A stretch of DNA of 64,000 bases from Siphonodentalium dalli (taxonomy: Eukaryota; Mollusca; Scaphopoda; Gadilida; Siphonodentaliidae). A model generated the notes under the pieces. The model saw only the letters and a list, made by a program, of their open reading frames with translations. It was not told the DNA's origin and made no database searches. The stretch spans positions 52,119,899 through 52,183,898 of the forward strand of contig CP136067.1 of the NCBI GenBank assembly GCA_032622095.1. Reading direction: 5' to 3'. The position numbers were made by a program, and so were the translations under genes. Position 1 is the first letter of the stretch, and every line of letters begins with the position of its first letter. Shown in pieces: positions 19,901 to 29,149 of the stretch.

Positions 19901-22492
19901 AATTTTGTTAAGCCAATATAGTCAGGCATTCAAATAAATCATGTATGTCACATTCTTGCAGGGATGTCCCCACAGTGTTGGGGGGGGGGTGTGATTTACA
20001 GATTTGTTCAATGAAATGTAATTTTTAAGCTCACCTGAGACGAAGCTATAGTCATCACTTCTCATCTGTCACCTGTTCATCTGTCTGTCCCCGCCCATCC
20101 ATCTGTCAACAATTCCTTGAACTTCTTCTCTAGATCATAAGACTGAATGGGTTCATATTTGGTGTGGATGTTCCCTAGGTGATCTAGGTTTTCAAAAATG
20201 CCATTTGTTCAAATGAGGTCACTCTGTCAAATGGTTATGAACCCAGTGCCATAACTCTTGCCCTCCATAGTAATTCTTGAAAACGACTTCTTCTCATGTA
20301 CCATCAGGTTGAATGGGTTCATATTTGGTATGAAGGGTCCTTGGGGTGACCGCAGTTCAGATTTGTTCAAATGGGGTCATTTGTTTTAAATTGGGTCACC
20401 TGGTCAACTAGGGGCCAAGCAAAGGACAGTTTTCCTCTTAATATGTTTCCTTCACACGGACCATCAGGTCTATTTTACTGATATTTAGTATGAAGGGTTC
20501 CTTGGTGCCTGGGATTCAAATTTATTCAGATGGGATCATCAGATTAAATAGGGTGGGACCAGGGACATAACTGTATGTCTCTATAGTAATACTTAAAATG
20601 TCTTCTCAAGAGAGGTTGGACTATTTAGCTTACATATAGTATGGAGGATCCTTTAGTGACTGAGATTCAGATTTGTTAACATGAGGTCAACCTGTTAAGA
20701 AATGATGGGGCTATGGGGACTTAAGACTTTTGTGTCTAATAAAATCATTAAAATACAAAATTGGAAATTTCCAACAATTGAGAAAGTTTGAGATGTCGGT
20801 TGTGAAATTCCAGCCTAAGACTTGGGGAGTCTGGAGCCCGGTCGGGAGGGGATATGTTGAGCTGGAGGGGGGGGGTGATCAGTAGTGTACAGTTGGTAAT
20901 TTAAAGGTAGATATTCACCGATCTACATACATGAAGCCTCTCTAGCCACATATCCTGTTTAGATCTTCTTCTTTTAAAGTGATTATGAAAAGTTCTGACT
21001 GTTATGGTCTCCAGAGTCCCAGTCTTATCAGTCTTTGCAATCTGGTGAGCGACCCCACAGTCTTTGACTGTCTTGTTTGTTTGGTCATCTGACTAACCAA
21101 CGCTACTTGCATCTTTTATAAACATTGAAAAATTGATTTATGCATGTGTGCAACTTTGTGAAAAGACATCCTTTCTAGGAGTATGTGCTCTCTTTCAGAT
21201 GGTGTGTTGAGTGTAAGAATACCAACAGATATCAAAACCAATCGACCAAGGGGTTTTGCTTATGTGGATTTCAAAGACACTGCAAGTCACAGGGTAGGTA
21301 CTCATGGAGTCCAAATTCATATTTTCAGTTTATTATGCTTAAGTTAGAGACTGGCGTCTTTCAGGGTACGTTAACAAACTGAATAATCAAATTTATGGAG
21401 CCATTGTTTAACTAATGTCTGAATATTCATCTCGTAATGTAAAGTTTGGTTTAAAGAACTGAATTTGAAGGTGCATTGATTTGGGTTGTAAATGTTGTTC
21501 ATTGACACAACTGAACAATAAGGTCGCAATGACTTGATTTTATTTTAATTTTGTATCTGCATATCAATTGTTCCATCATTTTAGTCAGATGAACTATCGG
21601 TGAAATAGCAAATTTGTTACTGTTTCACAAACAAAAAAAACAACATCAAAACCCGAAACTGAACCACACTGATTGTTTTACCCGCACATCACCAAATTCA
21701 TCCTCTCGGGGCCTCATTCTGTATGGCCTCATCTGCTATGCGGACCCAGACTAAGATTTAAGTTCCCAGATGGTGAATAATTGTGATGTGCACCCATTGG
21801 GCACCTCATTATGCAATGTGTCATCTGCGAATTTGGGGGTATAGAGCAACTAAACTAAAATAGAAAAAGAAACTTTCTAAAGAAACTGAAAAACTTGTTA
21901 ATTTGAAAATAAAGCTACTTACCAGAGAAGATGAGGCCTGAATGAGGTCCCAGAATTGCTGTGTGGGGTAGCGTCACTAATTTCACCCTCTGGCGACATC
22001 ATTCTGTAAATGTCTGGCTTCATATTCTCAGGCCTCGTCAGGAGAATCTTCTGGATATCGTTTATAACATTCTTGCAACATCTCTCTGTTACATTTCTCC
22101 ATTTAATACACAATCGTAACTTCAATGGCTCAGCCCCCAACATAATTATGTCATTTAGCCATAAAGATTTTTAGATATCAATGACCATGTCTTTTCAGCT
22201 CGCCCTCCAGTATCACAAAACCGAGTTCAAAGGAAGAAGGCTAAATGTTGAATTCACGAGTCGAGGGAAAGGATCAGACAAAGAGAGAATGGAAATGCTG
22301 AAGGAGAAAAACATTAGATTGGATCGGTGGAAGACTATTGGGTTAACTGATAACTATAGTGGTGGTGAGAAGAAGCGAAATCCTAAAAGGAGTGGTGGTC
22401 AGACGACAGAGTCTGACGGTCCAGGGAAATCAAAGAAGGACCGAAAAGGCTACGAGGAAAGACACTTAGATGCTCTTTGGGAAAGTGGGTGA
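13714..22492 (+). CDS. RRM protein of the Nop6 type, four coding exons
   Basis: Exons 13714-13933, 14710-15066, 21199-21293 and 22199-22492 join to 966 nt (321 residues). Every junction uses GT/AG and the phases match (1, 1, 0). Residues 1-75 are very basic with a duplicated 24-residue block. Residues 80-165 are polar, acidic then Lys-rich. One RRM follows, with RNP2 LFVGNIPY (171-178) and RNP1 RGFAYVDF (210-217). The tail after RRLNVEFTSRGKG is basic. A single RRM followed by an R-R-x-N-V-E-x-T stretch and a charged tail matches the Nop6 group of nucleolar proteins linked to small-subunit ribosome assembly. RNA binding in the nucleolus is inferred. A cag acceptor abuts the first ATG, so a 5' untranslated exon upstream is likely. 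Other single-RRM nuclear proteins are the alternative. Confidence 0.8.
13968..14212. mobile_element. MITE in intron 1 of the RRM gene
   Basis: AACCTCATTCTGCTTAGGC near 13978 is repeated in inverted orientation as GCCTAAGCAGAATGAGGTT near 14188, giving a foldback of about 240 bp. A related pair of ends lies in intron 3 at about 21700-21965. Target duplication not resolved. Confidence 0.65.
14213..14709. other. Remainder of intron 1 of the RRM gene
   Basis: Contains a small duplicated GGTCCAG/GACCGG(T) patch near 14218-14280 and a C-run at 14502-14515. It ends in a polypyrimidine tract and CAG acceptor at 14707-14709. No gene. Confidence 0.5.
14710..15066 (+). CDS. RRM gene, coding exon 2
   Basis: The acceptor TTTTTTCAG lies at 14701-14709 and the donor GTGAGT at 15067. 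The exon encodes a serine/acidic linker (SPDSAKPD, DPESPED), a Lys-rich stretch (KIISKKKSKR) that can serve as a nuclear localisation signal, and the first half of the RRM with RNP2 LFVGNIPY. It ends with one base of the next codon. Confidence 0.85.
15205..15362. repeat. Two hairpin elements of the GCATTCTCTTATAT family
   Basis: 15209-15285 is a palindrome with arms GCCAGTGCATTCTCTTA and TAAGAGAATGCACTGG. 15308-15362 is a shortened, partly deleted copy. The same hairpin occurs twice within each piggyBac-type MITE (13263-13628 and 56882-57243) and again at 18395-18460 and 19835-19885. Confidence 0.7.
15700..16000. repeat. Element starting TTAACCCTTTCC, related to 22547-22790
   Basis: TTAACCCTTTCCATACTGAAT at 15702 and a GAAAGGG near 15992 could be degenerate TTAA-element termini. 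Internal phrases CATTTGGAGGGATGT and GGGAAATGTTCAG are shared with 22547-22790, so the two are copies of one intronic repeat family. Confidence 0.45.
16040..17600. repeat. Satellite-like tandem array, about 280-bp unit, five or six copies
   Basis: Units share ACCAAACTTATATATAATCA (near 16054, 16366, 16648, 16895 and 17402), GTGTGGTTTAAATATGTCAAA, GTCAAAAGTGGCG and CACATTCTTCTCC..TGATA. A G-run of variable length (16304-16320; 17341-17362) marks one end of the unit. The array sits in intron 2 of the RRM gene. Short minus-strand frames within it are repeats of one another and lack any domain. Confidence 0.8.
17601..18390 (+). mobile_element. Probable Helitron-like sequence leading to a CTAG end
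   Basis: The right border is at CTAG (18391-18394). The left border is not defined. The segment contains GATTGATTGATTGATA microsatellite, CCCTACCGG and TTTCACATCACTTTAACC, the latter two also present near 1266-1302. Nothing coding. Confidence 0.4.
18366..18395 (+). mobile_element. Helitron 3' terminus: hairpin followed by CTAG/T
   Basis: CCTGG-GCAACG-CCGGG forms a short GC-rich hairpin and is followed by TAACCCTG and CTAG (18391-18394), then T. A small hairpin about ten bases before CTRR, with insertion before a T, is the diagnostic Helitron 3' end. The flank is the middle of a GCATTCTCTTATAT hairpin element, whose left half should precede the undiscovered 5' end. Confidence 0.65.
18395..18515. 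repeat. Right half of a hairpin MITE interrupted by the Helitron
   Basis: TTCTCTTATATATGC...AAGAGAATGCATTGGCAC repeats the hairpin family. The tail runs to TCATGGAAAGG|TTAA (TTAA at 18511-18514), consistent with a TTAA-flanked terminus. Confidence 0.55.
18515..18910. other. Part of intron 2 of the RRM gene, no element recognised
   Basis: AT-rich sequence without long repeats, splice-bounded frames or coding-like ORFs. Confidence 0.35.
18915..19465 (+). repeat. Tandem repeat cluster (caaatgaggtcac family), first
   Basis: Begins AGCTCATCTGAGACGAAGTC and runs through about three units of 130 bp. The units carry TTCATATTTGGTGTGGATG or TTATATTTGGTATGAAGG, CAGATTTGTTCAAATGAGGT and GGGCCATAACTCT. 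A second cluster in the same orientation lies at 20030-20700. Confidence 0.78.
19789..19920. mobile_element. Small TTAA-flanked hairpin MITE
   Basis: TTAACCATTTCATGACC at about 19784 faces GGTCATGGAAATTTTGTTAA ending near 19911. Between them is the family hairpin (GTGCATTCTCTTAT ... AAAAGAGAATGCACTGG). The TTAA on each side and imperfect TIRs fit a decayed piggyBac-type MITE. Confidence 0.6.
20030..20700 (+). repeat. Tandem repeat cluster (caaatgaggtcac family), second
   Basis: Begins AGCTCACCTGAGACGAAGC and contains about four diverged 130-150-bp units with the same phrases as 18915-19465. It is more decayed than the first cluster. It lies in intron 2 of the RRM gene. Confidence 0.75.
20701..21198. 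other. End of intron 2 of the RRM gene
   Basis: No repeat family recognised apart from a G-run near 20860-20875. It ends with the polypyrimidine acceptor CTCTCTTTCAG (21188-21198). Confidence 0.45.
21199..21293 (+). CDS. RRM gene, coding exon 3
   Basis: A 95-nt exon between acceptor CTTTCAG and donor GTAGGT (21294). It completes the split codon left by exon 2 and encodes NGVLSVRIPTD to DTASHR. This contains the second RNP signature RGFAYVDF, with the two aromatic positions that stack on RNA bases. It ends at a codon boundary. Confidence 0.85.
21690..22000. repeat. Degenerate MITE in intron 3 of the RRM gene
   Basis: GGCCTCATTCTG and GGCCTCATCTGC (near 21710-21740) face GATGAGGCCTGAATGAGG (near 21930). 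A second CACCCTCTGGCGACATCATTC follows at 21975. The ends and the inner CACCCATTxxxCACCTC phrase match the MITE at 13968-14212. Confidence 0.5.
22199..22492 (+). CDS. RRM gene, terminal coding exon 4
   Basis: The acceptor GTCTTTTCAG ends at 22198 and the stop TGA is at 22490-22492. It encodes the last helix and strand of the RRM (LALQYHKTEFKGRRLNVEFT), then SRGKGSDKERMEMLKEKN and a Lys/Arg/Gly-rich tail ending ALWESG. Possible AATAAA signals lie at 22637 and 22877. Confidence 0.87.
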   Translation, partial: LALQYHKTEFKGRRLNVEFTSRGKGSDKERMEMLKEKNIRLDRWKTIGLTDNYSGGEKKRNPKRSGGQTTESDGPGKSKKDRKGYEERHLDALWESG

Positions 22493-22546
22493 TCACCAGC
22501 TTCAATCATGTCATGGTGCTTAGACTTGTCTGTATCTTGTCCGGGT

Positions 22547-22790
22547 TTAACCCTTTCTTTGCTGAATGGATTATCCCGCTCAGTTATAAATGTATACATC
22601 AGAACAGTTTTTATCCATTTGGAGGGATGTACAGATAATAAAAGCAGATGACAGACAGACAAAAAGCTAATACCAGTGTAGAAGGATTTGAACATATTCT
22701 TTGGTGGGAAATGTTCAGGTAATAAGATCAACAAACGACCTTGTATGTTGAACTTATTTTCTGAACACTTCCTAATTGAACTACTTGTCA
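22547..22790. repeat. Intronic/3' repeat with palindromic GGGAAATGTTCAG end
   Basis: TTAACCCTTTCTTTGCTGAAT opens a copy of the 15700 family. Near 22706-22790 GGGAAATGTTCAGGTAATAAG faces TTGAACTTATTTTCTGAACA, a foldback whose arm recurs at 48885, 50002 and 51540. It lies in the 3' untranslated region or flank of the RRM gene. Confidence 0.55.
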
Positions 22791-22859
22791 ATGAGTATTT
22801 AGTAAAGAACAGGTTAAAGATGCCCCATCTAATTTGACACCGCAAAAGTTCTATTTTTT

Positions 22860-23940
22860 ATGTTTCTACACTAGAAAATAAAAAGGTCGACCTATCAGCC
22901 CATTCATGGGAAATTTTAATGGTTAGATAATGTCTTTCAATTTTGGCAGTTTAACCAGATTTTTACATTCACGGTACACGTAGGGCACCCAAAAATTAAA
23001 AAGATCACATGCGATATATAAACAGTGTTTATGGCTGCTTGCTCATTAATGGTGAATATTAAAGAGCATTAACAATGTATGTTTTTATGCTCGTTCTTAT
23101 ATTATTTTGGTTGTTCTTGTGGGTTCTTATTGATGATTGTGTTAAAAATGGCATTGATTACAAGTAATTTTCATGTTATACTCGCATGGTAAGCGGAAAA
23201 TCAGGTTAAAGAATTTTTGAGTAATTTGGTTTTGAATCCGAAGGGGGGATCATAATCTAGTCCAGGTTTCATCAACAAAAGCAAGGAGGTATGCTGTTAA
23301 CTGTGTTTGTTACACACCTGTATATTCACAGTAAATTGACTGGTTCCAAACTGTCTGATAATTTGTCGACAGATCCACCCCAGGGTGATCCAGATTATCT
23401 CTGGAGACACATAATATACATTGCTAAAGGTGAAACAACTGAAAATTGCAACATGTTGTTAGTGTCAGAATAATTCCAAACTAGTAATCTTCATAGGAAT
23501 GGCTTTGAACAATATCAGTTGTTGATACATTACATATTTTGGTATATAATAAATATGAGATATATGACTCAGTATGATTGTTCATTGCTTCAAATGTGCT
23601 TGCTTCAGTGAGTGTGAACAAATTCTCACTTCTTATTGAAATGGTCATGTATCTATAGGATGGCACATTGAAATGTCCTTCAGCTCAGATCAAGCTTGAT
23701 AATCGGTCCTGATTTTAGTCAACCTCGTCTAGCCCAGACTGTGTTGTTTGATGTTTGTTCCACACTCCGATGATATTGCTTTATTTAATTGAACAAACCA
23801 GTGATTTATGTAGACTATATGTAATAATAATTGTGTGAAGACATTTTCTGCCACAGATGACAGATTGAGTATCATCATAAATTATTGATATTGAGAAATT
23901 ACCGTTGCAAAATATAAAAATCAAGCTCGGTGAAAATGAG
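22860..23940. other. Intergenic sequence downstream of the RRM gene
   Basis: No gene recognised. The small frame at 23291-23473 has no coding character. A stretch near 23575-23635 (TTCATTGCTTCAAATGTGCT) is repeated near 46000-46055. Confidence 0.35.
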
Positions 23941-23943
23941 AAA

Positions 23944-24362
23944 AGTACTGCACTGCACTGCCCCACATAATAGTACAGTACTGCCCCACATAATAGTACA
24001 GTACTGCCCCACATAATAGTACAGTACTGCCCCACATAATAGTACAGTACTGCCCCACATAATAGTACAGTACTGCCCCACATAATAGTACAGTACTGCC
24101 CACATAATAGTACAGTACTGCCCCACATAATAGTACAGTACTGCCCCACATAATAGTACAGTAGTGCCCCACATAATAGTACAGTACTGCCCCACATAAT
24201 AGTACAGTACTGCCCCACATAATAGTACAGTACTGCCCCACATAATAGTACAGTACTGCCCCACATAATAGTACAGTACTGCCCCACATAATAGTACAGT
24301 ACTGCCCCACATAATAGTACAGTACTGCCCCACATAATAGTACAGTACTGCCCCACATAATT
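23944..24362. repeat. 23-bp minisatellite, about 18 copies
   Basis: The unit CATAATAGTACAGTACTGCC plus CCA repeats head to tail almost without variation. One unit lacks a C (near 24098) and another reads AGTAGTG instead of AGTACTG (near 24163). Each unit contains the small palindrome AGTACAGTACT. Because 23 is not a multiple of three and the minus strand has no stop codon in the unit, all three minus frames stay open. Confidence 0.95.
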
Positions 24363-25545
24363 GACCCAGTAACTGGGGTTATTATGCATTATAACTGCTG
24401 TGAAACCATAACTGCACCACAGGTAATGGTTTTGTGATGGCTGTGGCACCGCGACTAAATGCGGAAAGAAACTCTGGTTATATTCCTTGACTGCCGATAC
24501 ATTGTACATAGCTAACTGCTGACTATGACATATATAAATTTTTGGAGCCACAATTGTACTGGAAGTTAACATTTCATACCAGTTGATGATTTCAATGTTT
24601 TTTTAACCACACAATGTTGTCTAACTGGTTTATAACTGCATTTAATTAAAGTCTAACCGAAGTGCGGTCTAACTGGGGTGCCACACTGGTTTGATTAGTC
24701 ATTTACTTAGGGCAGTAGAGTAGGCATCAGTCAGTCTGAAGTCAAGTTTGAGTTATTGCCATGGGTTTGCGTTTGGCAACAATTTTCTTTAGCACACCCT
24801 GCAGGTCACATCTCTCATCCCACCATCACCAAACTTCATATGGATCTTTGGGGTGACCTCCAAATTGAAGCCAGATCGAAGCTCGACCAATCACTAAATC
24901 CTTTGGTATATAATTTGTTTGTGTTGTCCGGTATTATGTCGTATTAGGACGTATTATGTTGTTGGCTATCAGCCTATCACTCTGCCTGTCCATTCGCTTT
25001 TTTCTTTTCCGGATGATAACTTTAGTTAGTCTGAACTGAAATTTGGTATTGAGTTTACTACAGGTCAGGTTCGAATTTGGGTTCCACTTGCCAATTGTCA
25101 CCAGAGTTAAGGCCCTTTGTTGGAATTACCATGGCGTATTTAGCGATGCTCTTGTTCTTATTAGCATACATTGTTTCTCCTCTCGTGAGATGCGAGGACT
25201 ATTTTCTTTCCTCTAGCACCTTATGAAAATAATCCTCTATCTCAATCCAGAAGAAAAACCACACGCTACTAAGATCAGTTAACTATTGTCTATTTAAAGG
25301 GATATTGGGTAAATATATCTGCAAATATACTGGGTAATATTTGTTATACCCTACCTCTGGAAACAGCTTGTCTGTCCATCCATCCATCCATCCATGAACA
25401 CAACATTGTCCGAGATTGTATTCCTACATTTCTTGTCAATATTGTGAAACTTGACACAGTTACTTATGAACATAGGAATCTGTGCACCTGTAATTATGAG
25501 CATGGTCAGACTATTTAATGGAGTTACCCCCCCCCCCCCTTTTTT
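24363..25545. other. No gene recognised; flank of the giant foldback region
   Basis: Contains fragments of the 'ggatgataacttta' type near 25010-25110, a CCATCCATCCATCC microsatellite at 25376-25394 and C/T homopolymers at 25526-25548. No coding-like frame. Confidence 0.4.
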
Positions 25546-25547
25546 TT

Positions 25548-26300
25548 TAGCTCAACTTTACTTGTAAATTTTGAGCTATTGTCATGGCTTGGTGTCTGTG
25601 TGTGCGTCATCTATGGAGATGTCCGTCAACAATTTCAAATAGCATGGGCTACAGGTCATACCTTTGGGGGGATCAATATTAAATTTGTCTTGGCTGTTGG
25701 CATTGATATGTAGATGGGAACGAGTCATTTTGGGGACAAAAAAACATGGCTGCCAGTGGCCATCTTGGATTTCAAAATTCAGTCCATTAGCACAGGCTAC
25801 AGGCTACAGGCCATACTGTTAAGTCTAATCTAATCATAATGAAATTTGTCATGGATGTTATTATTGACATGTAGATGAGAACGAGTCATTTTGGGGGTCT
25901 TTCGGCCATAAAACATGGCCATATTGGATTTTGCTCTTTGCATGACTAAATCATTTGGCACGGGCTACAAGTCTTACCTTTGGTTGGATCATTATGAAAT
26001 TTGTCATGGCTGTTGACATTGACAAGTAGATGGGAACGAGTCATTTTGGGGTCATCTTGGATTTCAAAATTCAATCCATTAGCACGGGCTACAGGTCGGG
26101 ATTGTTCGTCTGATCATCATGAAATTTGTCGTGGAAGTTAATATTGACATCTAGATGGGAACGAGTCATTTTTGGGTCATTCGGCCATAAAACATGGCTG
26201 CCGGCAGCCATCTTGGATTTTACTCTTTGCATGTCTAAATCCTTTGACACCGGCTACATGGCTTCGTGGAGTACATTATGTCCAATTTTCAAGGCAATAG
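25548..26300 (+). repeat. Tandem repeat (tagctcaactt family), left copy
   Basis: Begins TTTAGCTCAACTTTACTTG. Units of about 150-250 bp share GGCTACAGGTC, ATCATTATGAAATTTGTCAT, GTAGATGGGAACGAGTCATT and CGGCCATAAAACATGGC. A shorter cluster in the same orientation lies at 40066-40400. The giant foldback therefore seems to sit inside, or be flanked on both sides by, this repeat. Confidence 0.72.
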
Positions 26301-26304
26301 TTCA

Positions 26305-27580
26305 ATTTGTGACTAAAGCATGAAACTTTGCACATATGTACAATTCACATGCTAAATGATATTAGATATGGAGCCATGCTGAAATTTCACTTTAACCCAG
26401 TGTTTAACCCCTCTTTTAATGGGTTTTTCAAATTTAAAGAGCGTTTCATGATTATATAATTTATTAATGTCGGAATTAATCTTACCATCAAACATGCAAT
26501 ATAAAATTTGGCATATACATTAAGTATGATTCTGTGAGATATAATGCCACATTTTATGGAAAATTTTGAACTCCCGTCAAAAATGGCGATAAAAATGGCA
26601 GCCGGAAGTGGAAAATATGATTTTTTTCACTAATATCTTCAGTTTCTGCTGTACGGAACTGGTTCAGAATTGTGACTTTATTTTTGTATTATTCATATTA
26701 ACGGACCATTGGAGTAATGAAATAGGCCCATTCATGAGGTGCCAGCCCCTTCCGAACCCTCAAAAATTTGATTTTTATAGAACTTGGTATGAAATTTCAC
26801 CAAAAATCATATTTCAACAAGACATGGACACAGAACTGTGCAAACTAAGTGAGGCATATAATTACATATGAATATTTCAACTCAATAGAAACAAAATCGT
26901 CACTTGGGCTCAAAATGGCGACCAAAACCTCGGAAATGGTAAATATTGGACCAGCATGCCATGTAATCTCTACAAGTTGTGGTCGATGAATAAAATTGGA
27001 TATTCTGTCTTATATACATTAAATTATAACATTTCTGATGCACATTGGTTAAGTGTTAGTAATATAACCAATGACAATACTAGAAAGATTTGATTTTTCT
27101 ATCACAAACTTGACATCAACATCAGCAAAAATTAACTTTTCAGGTTTGGACCATTTATTCAAGTAAATGGAACTATCTTTGGAATCAAAGATGTATATTG
27201 TTTTGATCTGTCTTAAATGTGTCACACTGATGTGTTTTTAGAGAAAATTAATCAAGATGGCTTCTTTTTTTATATAACAATTAATCAAGATGGCTTTTTT
27301 TTTTATATAACATACATCCCGAACAATATTCTCTGTTCCCAAGAGGTAGCAAATTGTGACTCCCTTTGTTATTAACCATGTTACTTAATCCACTGACTAC
27401 TACATGTATCATTCTCGTTGTCCCAGTGCCTTCTGAGGCATGATAAATTCATTTCAAATGATGTCTTAGTATGGAATTTTGTCAATAATGTCTTTTAGGA
27501 TTCTGGCCATATTTTTAAACGGAAATGGGCAGAACGTCTAAACGGAACTGAGTGAAGCCATAATATGTGGCTACTCTCAC
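26305..27580 (+). repeat. Left arm of foldback C
   Basis: Shares with A the TCAAAAATGGCGATAAAAATG region, the GTACGGAACTGGTTCAGAAT region and the TCTGGCCATATTTTTAAACG region, in the same order toward the core. Two near-identical ATCAAGATGGCTT segments at 27252 and 27285 show a local duplication. No gene; frames such as 26608-26871 are arm sequence. Confidence 0.7.
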
Positions 27581-27966
27581 CCTTTGAATAAAAATCAACT
27601 TAATATATGGTGTATGTTAAAATGGCAGCCAGAGAGTGAATGTGTGGCCATAGATGAGGTGAATACTAGTAGTTCTATGGGGAGTTATTGTATGGTCATG
27701 AATGGTGCAAAGGAGCTGCTATATATTTTGTGGTGTATCCATGGTGAGATGTATACAATGGGTGACTAATGACTATGGTCATGTGTGATGTGAATAGCTA
27801 TACAATGATTGTGTGTATGGTTATCGAAGTGGTGTATGGGTATAATGATAGTAGCTGCATGGTCATCTGTGTATTGTTTATGTATACGATGTATATGGTG
27901 ACCATATGCCCATGTATGACTTGTCATGGATGGGTGTATATGTATACATATATTGGCTGTATGACC
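27581..27966 (+). repeat. Minisatellite core of foldback C, left remnant
   Basis: TATGGTCATG and GTATAC-containing units, like the core of foldback A. Cut at ATG|TAGTCC by foldback B. Confidence 0.7.
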
Positions 27967-27969
27967 ATG

Positions 27970-28928
27970 TAGTCCAGGAGATATTGGTCGACCTCTGCAC
28001 CCCCCCCCCCCAGGGACTCAACTTCACCCCACTAATTTTCTTCCTTTAAGGTCTCCTATAAATTTTTTTCACTTGTTAACAAGAATAAAAAGTGGCCGCA
28101 TAGACTCCAGACAAGATGGCGTCCATCATGGCGGCCATTTTTTTTTAATGCACCATGTCTCTTTGGTCGCCGTTATAGTAAAGATATCACATGCGGTCTT
28201 GTTTTCTGCTCGATTCGTTATGCTAATATACAGCCCTTACAAATTAGCCAAAAATCCGACACCAGAATCCAATATGGCGGCCAAGATGGCCGCCGAAATG
28301 TGAAAATATGCAATTTTTCTGACATGTTACCACCTTTCGTTTGTTTCTGTGGGAAAATGTTGGCATCTTTGCGTCATGTTATACATTTATCATATAGAGA
28401 AGTCATTTTCGACCACATAGGGACCATAATATATATTCATTGCGGAATATTTTTGTCCGATATAACGTTTTCCCAAATGCCGGTATAATGGGTCAAAGCC
28501 GAATCTACGTTAATAACGCGATGTAATGTTTCGAATCAATGAATGTTATTGCTATTATAACAACACACATGCATATATATGTGCATAAGATACTCGAGCT
28601 ATGATTCCTCTTATACCTGAGTTGATGAATATTTACCCAAATCCAAGATGGCGGCCAATATGGCCACCCGAAATAAAAAATTGCCGATTTTAACATCAGT
28701 GAGCATTATTGTCATGAAAACTCCACACCTGCTTACTATTGTGAGTTGGGAACACTTAGGCGAAGAACTTTCCTTGTAACATATCCAAATAAAAGTACCC
28801 CAAATCCACAATGGCGGACAGATTTGGAAAAATCACCGAAATTCCCTCATATTCACATTATTGGGCATTATTGTCGAGACAACTCCACCCATGGTTACAG
28901 TTGAGTTGGAAATACTGAGGTGAAGTAA
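27970..28928 (+). repeat. Left outer arm of foldback B
   Basis: Inverted partner of about 32610-33596. It contains AAGATGGCGTCC (28113), AATATGGCGGCCAAGATGGC (28272) and CCAAGATGGCGGCC (28645), all YY1-like motifs. Short frames in both arms mirror each other. Confidence 0.8.
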
Positions 28929-29060
28929 TTACAGATTCTGATTTGCCACGTCACATCCATAATTATCTGGACCAGCTTCCATTTCTTTGTCTGATAAATC
29001 TAGGTAGCTCACACCGACAAAGTATTCACCACTTCCTTGGAGTAGGGTCCCTCTAATCAT
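28929..29060 (-). other. Short coding-like frame inside foldback B (43 codons)
   Basis: On the minus strand an ATG at 29060 opens a frame with residues such as GTLLQGSGEYFVGVSYLD and CDVANQ, ending in TAA at 28929. Composition looks more protein-like than its surroundings. No domain is recognised and there is no mirrored copy that I can see. It could be a captured exon piece or chance. Confidence 0.2.
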
Positions 29061-29149
29061 ACCGTTTCAAACAATTCATTTTCCGGTGTCTAGCTTACGA
29101 TTTTAAATATTTGCTAAATATGATATTTGTGCGTCATCTTGAACTATGA

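Noticed and set aside
23944..24362. CRISPR array
   Set aside because: The repeats are contiguous with no unique spacers and the genome is animal.
23781..24572. 263-codon minus-strand frame and two overlapping frames
   Set aside because: They are translations of a 23-bp minisatellite with no stop codons; three phases stay open and the peptide simply repeats every 69 bases.
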